Shown one piece after another: positions 1-7,642 of a stretch of 64,000 bases of DNA (the first letter of the stretch is position 1; every line of letters starts with the position of its first letter). Source of the stretch: JBHOQX01 sp042408595 (GTDB taxonomy: Bacteria; Chloroflexota; Chloroflexia; Chloroflexales; Roseiflexaceae); assembly GCA_042408595.1 (NCBI GenBank), contig JBHOQX010000098.1:9990-73989 (forward strand), in the 5' to 3' direction. The notes beneath the pieces were generated by a model. The model was not told the origin of the DNA. It searched no databases and saw only the letters and a list, made by a program, of their open reading frames with translations. The translations under genes were made by a program, and so were the position numbers.

Positions 1-230
1 TCGTCGCGGAGGCGCTGGCGCTGAGCCTGACCGGCGGGCTGATCGGGCTGCTGGTCGGCAGCATCGTGCCCGTGGCGGTGACGCTGCTCGGCGTGCTGAA
101 CGCGCCGGTAACCGCGAGCGCGGCGCTGCTGGCGGTCGGTTTCTCGGTTGCGGTCGGGCTGTTTTTCGGGATCTACCCGGCGCGGCGTGCATCGCAGCTC
201 AACCCGATCGACGCACTGCGATACGAGTGA
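1..230 (+). CDS. ABC transporter permease, MacB/FtsX type, C-terminal part
   Basis: The frame is open from the window edge and gives 75 residues ending in NPIDALRYE. It covers the last two membrane segments of a MacB/FtsX-type permease: a glycine-rich helix after ALALSLTGG, a loop, then a helix ending FGIYPARRAS. The complete permease at 57578-58822 ends almost identically (SLTGG, FGIYPAIRAS, NPIDALRHE), so the two are paralogues. Such permeases work with an adaptor and an ATP-binding subunit to move substrates or lipoproteins out of the membrane. The upstream partner genes lie outside the window. The family is clear; the substrate cannot be told. Confidence 0.85.
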   Translation, partial: VAEALALSLTGGLIGLLVGSIVPVAVTLLGVLNAPVTASAALLAVGFSVAVGLFFGIYPARRASQLNPIDALRYE

Positions 231-245
231 TGGCCGCATCGCCAC

Positions 246-1439
246 CTACGGCACCGGCCCCCAGAACGCCGCCACCCCTTCGGCGACCGGGGCTGGCTCG
301 CCGCCGTCCGCCGGCATGACGACGATCAGCGGCAGTCCCTCGACGACCGCCGGCACTGCCAGCGCGCTCGCGTCCGGGGCCCAGAGCCGGTGGCTCAAGG
401 CGTACTGGTCGAAAAACGGCAGCAACTGGGTGAGAAACAGCTCGGTCGGCGCGAAGCCGGCCAGATGCCGCCGCCGCCCGTTCGCGACCGTCACCAGCGA
501 CATGTCGAGCAGCGCCACGTCGTCCGCCGCTCCGCCGGCGCGGGCGGCGGCGGGCGTCCGGCCATTGGCGTAGAAACCGTTGGCCGGGAGCCGCCCGGGG
601 CTACGCCGCGGCGGGCCGGCGAGCGTCAGGCAGGCGATCGTCCGGCCATCCGGCGCCCAGAAGAACGCCAGGACATCTTCTTCCACCAGCGTGCGCGGCG
701 TCCGGCTGCCGGGGTAGTACAGGCGCAGCGGGCCATACCACGAGCGCGCCGGCCGTGTCGGGCAGATCGCCGCGAGTTGATCGCGCACCGGGCTCCAGCC
801 GAGCGCGACCGCGCCGTGGTGCGGCATGGCCAGTAAGGGCGGGCCGCCCGTCCGCGCGATCACCAGCGACGAGACGCCGTCGTCGTCCAGGCGGGCGTAG
901 GCGTGGTATTGGCCGCTCGGCGAGATGCCGGGGGTCTGAAACAGGCCCGGCGCGGATTCGAGCGCCGCGCTCATGCCGTCCACGCGGAGCACAGCCAGCG
1001 TGCCGGCCGCGCCGAAGCCGCGATGCACCAGCATCTGGTCGCTCGTCGGCGCCCATTGCCAGAAGCAGGGCCGCCCGGTGGCGAGCAACCGCGCCGGGCC
1101 GCCGCGCGGCGCGAGATGCAAGCCCATGTCATCGGTCGGGTGCGTCGCCAGAAAGCCGAGGTAGCGCCCGTCGGGCGACCAGTAGAGATAGAACGGGCGG
1201 TGCGCCGCGCTCGTATGCAGCGTCTCCGCCCCCTCGCTCGCATGCGCTTCGTCGCGCAGCACAAACACGCCGCCGTGGTCGGGCGCGCTGCCGATCACGG
1301 CCAGCGCCGCGCCGTCCGGCGACCAAGCCGGAAACTGGTAGTAGCGGCCCGGCGCCGTGAGCAGGCGGGGCGTGCCGCCATCCGCCGCGACGGTACCGAG
1401 CAGCCCTCCGGAGGTGATCAGTGCGATGCGACCAGGCAT
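246..1439 (-). CDS. WD40-like (PD40/TolB-type) beta-propeller protein
   Basis: This 397-residue protein has about seven repeats with the PD40 signature W-S/A-P-D-G: FPAWSPDG near residue 35, YWSPDG near 87, ISPSG near 172, FFWAPDG near 257 and LWAPDAS near 354. That repeat count fits one complete beta-propeller. No signal peptide or extra catalytic domain is visible; the chain starts MPGRIALITSGG, straight into the first blade. It runs convergent with the permease end at 230 and divergent from the decarboxylase at 1731. Such propellers are binding scaffolds or peptidase-associated modules; no partner is encoded beside it, so its role is unknown. Confidence 0.75.
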   Translation of the reverse strand: MPGRIALITSGGLLGTVAADGGTPRLLTAPGRYYQFPAWSPDGAALAVIGSAPDHGGVFVLRDEAHASEGAETLHTSAAHRPFYLYWSPDGRYLGFLATHPTDDMGLHLAPRGGPARLLATGRPCFWQWAPTSDQMLVHRGFGAAGTLAVLRVDGMSAALESAPGLFQTPGISPSGQYHAYARLDDDGVSSLVIARTGGPPLLAMPHHGAVALGWSPVRDQLAAICPTRPARSWYGPLRLYYPGSRTPRTLVEEDVLAFFWAPDGRTIACLTLAGPPRRSPGRLPANGFYANGRTPAAARAGGAADDVALLDMSLVTVANGRRRHLAGFAPTELFLTQLLPFFDQYALSHRLWAPDASALAVPAVVEGLPLIVVMPADGGEPAPVAEGVAAFWGPVP

Positions 1440-1600
1440 AGGCGGTGGGTGACAGGCGGTGAGCGCACAGAGGGCGCATGGCAGCGGACGCCCCCCGGCC
1501 TGCCCCCTACGGGGGACCGCCGGGGCGAAGGACGGATGACGACAGCGATCCCGCCACGCTCAAGGCCGTACCGTATCGATATGGCCTGCCTTCATCCATC

Positions 1601-1628
1601 GTCCGTCGTCCTCCGTCCGTCGTCCTCC
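1601..1628. repeat. 14-bp perfect tandem repeat in intergenic space
   Basis: GTCCGTCGTCCTCC occurs twice in perfect tandem, and partial copies extend to about 1593-1640. The same GGACGACGG-type sequence, read on the other strand, recurs in the gaps near 14770-14860 and 31950-32075, so this is a dispersed intergenic repeat and not a local slip. Confidence 0.7.
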
Positions 1629-1687
1629 GTCCATCCGCCCTTGCACTCCGGCATAGTGTACCAGACTTCCGCTCCGGCGTGGGCGGT

Positions 1688-1697
1688 GTGCTATACT
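1688..1697 (+). promoter_or_regulatory. Extended -10 promoter element before the decarboxylase
   Basis: GTGCTATACT carries a TGN extension and a TATACT hexamer 33 bases before the decarboxylase start. I see no convincing -35 at 16-18 bp, as is usual for extended -10 promoters. The same decamer precedes the herA-like gene. Confidence 0.5.
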
Positions 1698-1730
1698 GCG
1701 CCGGGCAGGAGGTTGTGGGAAGGAACGGGC

Positions 1731-2906
1731 ATGCAGACGACCGTACCGGCCGGGTTCGAGGACACCGTCGCGTCGATGGCCGCATCGCATGCGGCGATTC
1801 TGGCGGCGCTGCGCGACGCGGGCATCGCGCCGGAGCCGCCGCCGCGCCTGGAGCCGGGGCGGGCGCGCGGGGCCGCCGCGGCCCGCGCCCACCCGATGCA
1901 GGGGGTGCTCAAGTACCACGGCATGAGCGACTGGCGCTGGCGCATCGCCTTCCTGCCGAGCATCTCGGTGACGAGCGACGCCGGGTACACGACGACGTAT
2001 GTCGAGTTCGACCCGACGCTCAGCCGCGATAGCCTGGTGATCGGCGGGCGTGAGGCGAGCGGGCGCGAGCTGGATCGTGCCGTGCAAAGCCTGGACGTCG
2101 TCCGCCAACTGGCGGGGGTCAGCAGCCGCGCCCGGGTCGTCTCGCGCAACATCGTGCGGGCCAGCCGGCCCGGCAAGGGCCTGGGCACCAGCGCCTCGGC
2201 CTCGGCGGCACTGGCGACCGCGGCGATCGCGGCGCTCTGGGGCGCCGAGGCAGTGACACAGCGCCGCTTCGTCAGCACTATCGCCCGGCTGCTGGCCGGC
2301 TCCGGCTGCCGCAGCGCCGCAGGCGGGCTGGCGCTCTGGCTCTCGTACCCCGGCATTCCCCAGGAGGAGAGCTTCGCCGTGCGGCTCGATACCCGTGGGC
2401 AGCTCGATGGCCTGCGCCTGATCACGGTGCCGATCGACTCGCGTATCGGGCTGAAGACCGAACAGGCCCACGCCGACGCGCCGCACAGCTCTTTTTTCCG
2501 TAGCTGGATGTTGAGCCGCGGTGCGGAAGTCCTCGAGTGCATCGCGGCGGCCCATGCCGGCGACTGGCGCGCCGTGGGCGCGTGGGCCGAGCTCGACAGC
2601 ATCCGGCTGCACGGCGTCACCATGTCCGGCAGCCGCGAGAACAAACTGATCGGCTGGGAACCGGAGAACATCACCCTCTTCCGGCTGTGCAACGACCTAC
2701 GCGCCACCGGTGTGCCGGTCTACTGCTCGACCGACACCGGGCCAACGGCCGTGTTTCTGACGCACCGCGATCATGAAGAGGCGGTGGTCGCAGGAATCGA
2801 GGCACTTGGGCTCGGGTTGGAGATCGTCCGTGGGCGCGTCGCCGGCGGGTCCGAATTGGTCGACCTCGACACGGCCTGTGCGGAGCTGAGCCAGGAAGAA
2901 CGATAA
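1731..2906 (+). CDS. GHMP-family phosphomevalonate or diphosphomevalonate decarboxylase
   Basis: The 391-residue protein belongs to the mevalonate decarboxylase branch of the GHMP kinases. Visible motifs are the KYHG segment and FLPSISVT near residues 61-81, the phosphate-binding loop GKGLGTSASAS at 148-158, GCRSAAGG at 192-199, and TDTGPTA near the C terminus, which corresponds to the catalytic-Asp motif DxGPNA. It makes isopentenyl phosphate or isopentenyl diphosphate by ATP-dependent decarboxylation. A Roseiflexus homologue has been shown to act on phosphomevalonate, in the alternative route with isopentenyl phosphate kinase, so that substrate is possible here. The start was chosen for the GGAAGGAA ribosome site and the promoter upstream; the frame is open further upstream but opposite the propeller gene. 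No other mevalonate gene is in the window. Confidence 0.8.
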   Translation: MQTTVPAGFEDTVASMAASHAAILAALRDAGIAPEPPPRLEPGRARGAAAARAHPMQGVLKYHGMSDWRWRIAFLPSISVTSDAGYTTTYVEFDPTLSRDSLVIGGREASGRELDRAVQSLDVVRQLAGVSSRARVVSRNIVRASRPGKGLGTSASASAALATAAIAALWGAEAVTQRRFVSTIARLLAGSGCRSAAGGLALWLSYPGIPQEESFAVRLDTRGQLDGLRLITVPIDSRIGLKTEQAHADAPHSSFFRSWMLSRGAEVLECIAAAHAGDWRAVGAWAELDSIRLHGVTMSGSRENKLIGWEPENITLFRLCNDLRATGVPVYCSTDTGPTAVFLTHRDHEEAVVAGIEALGLGLEIVRGRVAGGSELVDLDTACAELSQEER

Positions 2907-2980
2907 CCGGCATCCCCGGCTTGCTCGCCGTCGCACATGGCGACCTACACGCCGCCAGCCTCACGGCAGCGCGCCAGCTT

Positions 2981-4630
2981 TCAGTCGCCCCCGCTGGCCA
3001 GCAGGCGCGCCGCCTGCTCTGCGCGAACCGCCAGGTCGCCGCGGCCACGCTCGCGCCACGCGACCGGCCAGACATCCAGTTCCTGCCGGATCTCGCTCCG
3101 CCGGTCGAGCGCCTGCAACAGCGCTACGCCGCGCTCGATGTCGCCGCGCCAGATACAGGTGTAGCCAAGCTGCTTGGCGATCGACTGATCGGAAGGGAGC
3201 GCGGCCAGAGCGGCGACGAGATCGTGCTCGGCTTGTGCAAAATCACCCTCCAACGCTGCCAGGTGCCCCTCGCGCGCCAACGCCACCGCCGACGCTGGCT
3301 CGATCTGATGGCCGCGCCCGGCCCACCAGCGGGCATCGTGCCGCAGCGCCGCGCGCTCGGTGTCGGTCAGGCCAGGGGCGAGCTGCGCCCGCGCCTGGAG
3401 CACCGCGGCGGCGTTCGCGCAGGCCACGGCCAGCAGCGCCGGCCCGGCGAGCGCCATGGCAACCAGCGCGGCGCCAGCGAACAACACGGCCTGCCCGCGC
3501 CGCGGCCGCAGCCAAGTCAGCGGCCGGTCGTCCGCCAGGCGCGCGGCGGCCACCGCCACGCCGAAGCAGCCCCAGATCATAAGCATCGCCGGCCAGGCGG
3601 TGTCGTACTGCGGCGCGTCCGTCAGGCCGTGCAGCAAGGCGACGGCGCACCCGACCGCGGCGCTCCAGCGCAGCGCCGGCAGCGGCCCATCCGGCCGGCG
3701 CAGCCCGCGGGCGACCAGCCGCCCGGAGGCCAGCAGCAGCGCGGCGAACCCCAGCAACCCCAGCAGCCCCTGCGCCAGCCAAATGCCGAGCAGCAGGTTG
3801 TGCGCGTAGCCGACGAACGGGACCTGAATCAGCAGCTGGAACCGGGAGTAGACCTCACCAAACGTCGCACCGCCGCCGATCCCGGTGAACGGAAAATCGA
3901 GCGCGAGCAGAAAGCTGTTGCGGTAGAGCGTCAGCCGATCGCCGGCGCGGTCGATCGCCGAATCGAGCACGCGCTGCAGCGGCGTCGGGCGCAGCAGCAG
4001 GAGCGCAGCGCCCAGGAGCGCCGCGGCGAGCAGCCCGAGCGCCAAGGCGAAGCGGCGCCCGGCGAACGCCGGCAGACGCCCATGTCCTGCCGTTGCCGCG
4101 AGCACGCCCAGCGCCGCCGCGACGGCCAGCGCCGCCCACGCGCCGCGCGAGGCCGTCAGCAGGACACCCAGCGCGATGAACGCCGCCGCCGCGCTCCACG
4201 CCCCGCGCCGCCAGCCACGGGCGCTCAGCGCCAGGCCGATGGCCAGCGGCAGCGCGACTTCGAGGAACGCCGCCGCGGCGTTCGCGTCGATGCGCGCCGC
4301 GACCAGCCGCGGAAACGGGCGGCTCAGCAGGCCACCCAGCCGGGCAACAGGGCCGAATTTTGCGTCGAAGCCGAGGTGCCGGTACTGCGCGCCCAGCAGC
4401 AGGGCGAAGGCCGCCGCCGACAGCGCCAGGACGCCGGCGCACCACAACACCCGGCGCGGCTCGCGCCCGAGCAGGACGACCGTGCCATAGATCGCCGCCC
4501 CGGCGAACAGCGCGGCGAGCCACGGCAGCGTCAGCCGCGGGTCGTAGGCGACCGCCAGGCCGAGCGCACCGCCGAGCAGAAACAGCGCGATCGGCATGGC
4601 CAGCGGGAGGGTGGGCCGTCGAGTCGTCAT
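2981..4630 (-). CDS. O-antigen ligase-like multi-spanning membrane protein with C-terminal TPR
   Basis: The 549-residue protein has about ten hydrophobic helices over residues 10-425, with a larger loop between helices that holds YRNSFLLALDFPFTGIGGG. That pattern of a long loop followed by a G-x-G-rich stretch is typical of the Wzy_C/O-antigen ligase family, which transfers polysaccharide or other glycans at the outer face of the membrane. The last 120 residues are soluble and read as tetratricopeptide-like helices (HLAALEGDFAQAEHDLVAALAALPSD). The start MTTRRPTLPLAM precedes the first helix; the frame is open further upstream but that part is not membrane-like. It is convergent with the decarboxylase and divergent from the HerA-like gene. 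The acceptor glycan is unknown. Confidence 0.75.
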   Translation of the reverse strand: MTTRRPTLPLAMPIALFLLGGALGLAVAYDPRLTLPWLAALFAGAAIYGTVVLLGREPRRVLWCAGVLALSAAAFALLLGAQYRHLGFDAKFGPVARLGGLLSRPFPRLVAARIDANAAAAFLEVALPLAIGLALSARGWRRGAWSAAAAFIALGVLLTASRGAWAALAVAAALGVLAATAGHGRLPAFAGRRFALALGLLAAALLGAALLLLRPTPLQRVLDSAIDRAGDRLTLYRNSFLLALDFPFTGIGGGATFGEVYSRFQLLIQVPFVGYAHNLLLGIWLAQGLLGLLGFAALLLASGRLVARGLRRPDGPLPALRWSAAVGCAVALLHGLTDAPQYDTAWPAMLMIWGCFGVAVAAARLADDRPLTWLRPRRGQAVLFAGAALVAMALAGPALLAVACANAAAVLQARAQLAPGLTDTERAALRHDARWWAGRGHQIEPASAVALAREGHLAALEGDFAQAEHDLVAALAALPSDQSIAKQLGYTCIWRGDIERGVALLQALDRRSEIRQELDVWPVAWRERGRGDLAVRAEQAARLLASGGD

Positions 4631-4685
4631 ACCCCGATTGTACCGGACGGCGGGCGCCGTCGCGATGAAACGCGGCGGGCCGAGC

Positions 4686-4703
4686 GATGACAATCTTGTC
4701 ATC
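4686..4703. promoter_or_regulatory. 18-bp palindrome, operator-like
   Basis: GATGACAATCTTGTCATC is a perfect inverted repeat with 8-bp arms and a 2-bp centre. It lies 56 bp before the O-antigen-ligase-like start and 149 bp before the HerA-like start, so it could serve either gene. The binding protein is unknown. Confidence 0.45.
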
Positions 4704-4709
4704 CCGCTT

Positions 4710-4725
4710 TCGAACAAAAGTTCGA
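4710..4725. promoter_or_regulatory. SOS-box-like palindrome 1 upstream of the HerA-like gene
   Basis: TCGAACAAAAGTTCGA is a perfect inverted repeat. Its core CGAAC-N4-GTTCG fits the LexA box known from Gram-positive bacteria (CGAACRNRYGTTYG) except at one central base. It lies about 30 bp before the -35 element of the HerA-like gene. Confidence 0.5.
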
Positions 4726-4756
4726 TTAATTCTTTACACCGCCACGCGAACCCCCC

Positions 4757-4784
4757 TTGCATTTCCGCACATCGGTGCTATACT
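4757..4784 (+). promoter_or_regulatory. Promoter of the HerA-like gene
   Basis: TTGCAT at 4757-4762 and TATACT at 4779-4784 are 16 bp apart, and the -10 has a TGC extension (GTGCTATACT). Transcription would begin near 4791, inside the second SOS-box-like palindrome. Confidence 0.65.
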
Positions 4785-4785
4785 T

Positions 4786-4799
4786 GGAACGTGTGTTCC
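4786..4799. promoter_or_regulatory. SOS-box-like palindrome 2 over the transcription start
   Basis: GGAACGTGTGTTCC keeps the whole GAACRNRYGTTY core of the Gram-positive LexA box. It begins two bases after the -10 hexamer and covers the expected start of transcription, which is the usual position for a repressor site. Together with the site at 4710-4725 it suggests DNA-damage control of the gene. Confidence 0.5.
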
Positions 4800-4834
4800 G
4801 CAAAAGTGTTCGGGTGAAGCCGCGAGAGGAAGAG

Positions 4835-6631
4835 ATGCGACCGATTCGCGAGCGAGAGGAGCCGTTCGGCGCCCAGAGCGCGCCGCCTGTTCTGGCAGAC
4901 ACCCGGCCGTCGATCAGCGCCCCCGTTGCGGTGATCGGCAGTCCGAACTCGACCACCACATTCACCGTCGATATCCTCGAAACGGCCCGCAACCGCGCCC
5001 TCGACCACGCCTGGGTCACGTTCGAGGTCACCGAACGCTACAACGGCAAGTCCTACCGCAAACGCGCGCTCTGCCAGCTCGGCGGGATCGTCACCCGCAA
5101 CCGCTGGCACGAGGACCCGACCATTCGGGCCGTGATCAAGCACCAGGGCGCGCTCCCGGCCCTCTCCGGCGAGAGCGACCTGACGGCGGCACAGCTCTCC
5201 GCCCTCGGCGTCTTTCTGCTCGACGACCAGGGGCACGTGGTGCGGCGGACGACCCTCTCGACGCCGCCGCCCTCCGGCACGCCGGTCTACCCGGCCGATG
5301 CGGGCACGCTCCAGGACCTCGTCCACACCGAGCCGGGCATCTTCTACGGCGGCCAGTCGCCCGGCGACGGCCTGCCCGTCCCGCTGACGCTGCGGCACTT
5401 CGGCTCGACCGAGGCCGGCGGCTTCGGCGAGGCGGTGATGCTCGGCATCTTCGGCCAGACCCGCAGCGGCAAATCGATCCTGGCGGCGCAGTTGCTGGCC
5501 GGTTTCGCCGCCAACCCCAGCCTCGGCATCCTGGTGCTCGATCCGCAGGGCGAGTTCGGGCGCGACCGCTTCGCCGCCGGCGATCACCGGGTGGACTTCA
5601 GCCTGCGCCGGCTGTTCGGCAGTCTGCGCACCCGCCGTGAGGTGGAGGTCGTGACCACCGACGACGTCGCGCTCGAAGGGGCCGAGGCGTTCACCGAACT
5701 GCTGCGCCGGTCCGGCTTTTTCGAGAGCCTGGGCTTCAAAGGTGCCAACAAAGAGCGCGAAGCCGCCGCCCGGCTGGCCGGCCTGCTGGCCGAACTAACC
5801 GACGGCGACGGGCGCCGCCGCCCGATCCGAGACCTGCATGCCGCCGACCTGCCGCTACTCATCCGCGACCTGGCGCGCTTCGCCGACGTGATCTACGCTA
5901 CCCGCCCCGGCACCACGCCCGGCGAAGGCCAGCGCGCCGCCGATGTGCTCGCGCGCTTTGGACTGGACGAAACCCGGCTCCGGCGCATCTGGAACGACGC
6001 GCTCCGCGCTTTCCGCAGTGACGACGGCCGCCTCCCGCTCTCGCAACTCATTCATAAAGTGCTGGCCGAGCGCGCCGTCGTCGTCCTGTCCTTCGCGCAG
6101 GACGGCGCCGACGACACGCCGTACTTTCTGCTGAATGAGATTCTGAGCAGGCTTCGTTATGTCATTCATCGGTCGTTCCAGAACGGGCAGACCTCGAACG
6201 CCCTGGTGCTGCTCGATGAGGCGCACCTGTTCGCCGGGGAGCACGCCGCGGAGAGCGCAGATGGCGCGCGGACGCGCAGCCTGCTGGCGCAGAGTATCCG
6301 CATGACCGGCAAGTACGGCGTCGGCTGGATGTTTGTTACACAGACGCTCCACGATTTCGATAAGACGATCTTACGTCAACTTCAGGTAAAAATCTTCGGC
6401 CAGGGGTTCAAGCTCGGCGCGGACCGGGAGTATGTCGAGACCGAGCTCGGCCGCGAGGGGTTCGCGCGCTACTGTTCGCTGCCAGACCCGAAGCGCACCG
6501 GGCGCTACACGTTCATGATCACCGGGCCGATCGTGGCGCTCGGCAGCCTCGGTACGCCGCTGGTGCTCCAGGGCTTCCGCGCCGCCGAGGACCTGATGCG
6601 TGCCAATCCGCACTGCTTCCAGGCGCGGTGA
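4835..6631 (+). CDS. HerA-like P-loop ATPase/helicase
   Basis: The 598-residue protein belongs to the HerA/FtsK-like ATPases that translocate DNA. The N-terminal 190 residues fit the beta-barrel (HAS) region. The Walker A is GQTRSGKS at 207-214, then LDPQGEFG at 235-242, and the Walker B LVLLDE at 457-462 followed by AHLF. The later QTLHDFDKTILRQL stretch fits the sensor and arginine-finger region. In archaea HerA works with the nuclease NurA in end resection; no NurA lies beside it here. The start has a strong GAGAGGAAGAG ribosome site; the open frame further upstream crosses the promoter. Two SOS-box-like palindromes flank that promoter, which fits a repair role. Alternatives such as plasmid-transfer ATPases cannot be ruled out from sequence alone. 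Confidence 0.75.
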   Translation: MRPIREREEPFGAQSAPPVLADTRPSISAPVAVIGSPNSTTTFTVDILETARNRALDHAWVTFEVTERYNGKSYRKRALCQLGGIVTRNRWHEDPTIRAVIKHQGALPALSGESDLTAAQLSALGVFLLDDQGHVVRRTTLSTPPPSGTPVYPADAGTLQDLVHTEPGIFYGGQSPGDGLPVPLTLRHFGSTEAGGFGEAVMLGIFGQTRSGKSILAAQLLAGFAANPSLGILVLDPQGEFGRDRFAAGDHRVDFSLRRLFGSLRTRREVEVVTTDDVALEGAEAFTELLRRSGFFESLGFKGANKEREAAARLAGLLAELTDGDGRRRPIRDLHAADLPLLIRDLARFADVIYATRPGTTPGEGQRAADVLARFGLDETRLRRIWNDALRAFRSDDGRLPLSQLIHKVLAERAVVVLSFAQDGADDTPYFLLNEILSRLRYVIHRSFQNGQTSNALVLLDEAHLFAGEHAAESADGARTRSLLAQSIRMTGKYGVGWMFVTQTLHDFDKTILRQLQVKIFGQGFKLGADREYVETELGREGFARYCSLPDPKRTGRYTFMITGPIVALGSLGTPLVLQGFRAAEDLMRANPHCFQAR

Positions 6632-6653
6632 CTGACAGGATGAGGCGGTGCCA

Positions 6654-7430
6654 ATGAAGCTGTGGCACACTGTGATCTGGTGGCTAGGCGTTGCCTCGCT
6701 CGCTCACCATGACTCGGTCCGCATGCACGTTGCCCCATGGTGCATGGTGCCTTCCGCCATCCATGCGCCGTTCTCATCCCTTTACGACGGCGCACGCCCC
6801 GGCGAAACGCCGGATCGGCAGGGCTTTGAGTTCATCCGCTACAATCTCACCACCTTCGACCCAAAGGCGACGCAGACGTGGGCCGACGGCGCGACCACGC
6901 TCGATACCTGGGCGGTCGCCGGCGACGCGGCGGTCTACCGGGCGCGCCCGGCCGCGCTGCCGCCGCTCGACCGTGCCGCCGGGTTCACGGTGCGCGTCGT
7001 CGTGCAGGTGCTGCGCGAGGAGCACACCAGCCCGGATCGCGCCGGGTGGAGCATCACGGCGCTCGGCAGCGACGCGCGCGGGATCGAGTTGGGCTTCTGG
7101 GAAGGGAGCGTGTGGGCTCAGGAGGGCGGCACGCCGCCGGCGCTCTTCACCCGCGCCGAACATGCGGCGTTCGACACGACTCGCGGGTTGGTGGCCTACG
7201 AACTGACGGTGCGTGGCGACCGCTACACGCTGACCGCCGACGGCACGCCCCTGCTCAGCGGCCCGGTGCGCGACTACGGGGCGTTCGCCGGCCCGCTCGA
7301 CCCGTACGAGACGCCGAACTTCCTGGCGCTGAGCGACAACACCTCGTCGGCGCGCGCCACCGTGCGGCTGGCGGCGGTCGCGGTGGGGGCCGGCCATCGG
7401 CAGTTTCTGCCGCTCATCAGCAGGACGTAG
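6654..7430 (+). CDS. Probable surface protein, lectin-like beta fold, of unknown role
   Basis: The 258-residue chain has a beta-rich body (VRVVVQVLREE, IELGFWEGSVWAQ, YELTVRGDRYTLTADG) that resembles concanavalin-A-like lectin/glucanase folds. It ends RQFLPLISRT, a short hydrophobic-plus-basic tail like the end of the subtilase at 20153-22612 (VYLPLGGG). The start is uncertain: GTG at 6648 and ATG at 6654 both follow GAGG, and an ATG near 6747 would remove a stretch that is not a clean signal peptide. The gene follows the HerA-like gene by 22 bases and could be cotranscribed. Its stop codon lies inside a repeat element. I do not recognise a family. Confidence 0.6.
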   Translation: MKLWHTVIWWLGVASLAHHDSVRMHVAPWCMVPSAIHAPFSSLYDGARPGETPDRQGFEFIRYNLTTFDPKATQTWADGATTLDTWAVAGDAAVYRARPAALPPLDRAAGFTVRVVVQVLREEHTSPDRAGWSITALGSDARGIELGFWEGSVWAQEGGTPPALFTRAEHAAFDTTRGLVAYELTVRGDRYTLTADGTPLLSGPVRDYGAFAGPLDPYETPNFLALSDNTSSARATVRLAAVAVGAGHRQFLPLISRT

Positions 7431-7506
7431 ACGGTGGGAAAGTTTTGGAAGGGCGAAGCCCCGTCAGGAGCCTTTCGTGGGCGCGCGTGCGAAAAAGAAC
7501 CCCGAG
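7421..7506 (+). repeat. Copy of the GGGCGCGC/AAAAAGAACCCC dispersed element
   Basis: CAGGACGTAGACGGT matches the left end of the MITE-like element at 57433-57550. It is followed by the same body: a GGGCGAAGCCC hairpin, GGGCGCGCGTGCG and GAAAAAGAACCCCG. The right terminal repeat is not present. The TAG stop of the preceding gene is formed by the element's left end. Confidence 0.6.
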
Positions 7507-7538
7507 GAGAGCCTGCCGCCCGCCACACCTCCCGCGCT

Positions 7539-7642
7539 GCGGGCGACTGCGTGACTCTTGCCATCAGGTGATGATCGGACTATGAGCGACGCGGGCGACT
7601 GCGTGACTCTTGCCATCAGGTGATGATCGGACCATGAGCGAC
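7539..7642 (+). repeat. 52-bp tandem duplication over a ribosome site and start codon
   Basis: Two adjacent 52-bp units (7539-7590, 7591-7642) differ at a single base (T7581 against C7633). Each holds AGGTGATG and ATGAGCGAC. Because 52 is not a multiple of three, the upstream ATG at 7582 reads only 13 codons before a TGA at 7621-7623 near the second ribosome site. The second ATG at 7634 starts the full gene. Confidence 0.9.

Noticed and set aside
2921..4690. A 589-codon plus-strand frame rich in Arg and Gln
   Set aside because: Shadow of the minus-strand O-antigen-ligase-like gene; no ribosome site and no known fold.
7582..7623. The 13-codon frame from the first copy of the 52-bp duplication as a real peptide gene
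   Set aside because: It is a direct result of the duplication and has no support beyond its copied ribosome site; it is noted as a possible decoy start only.
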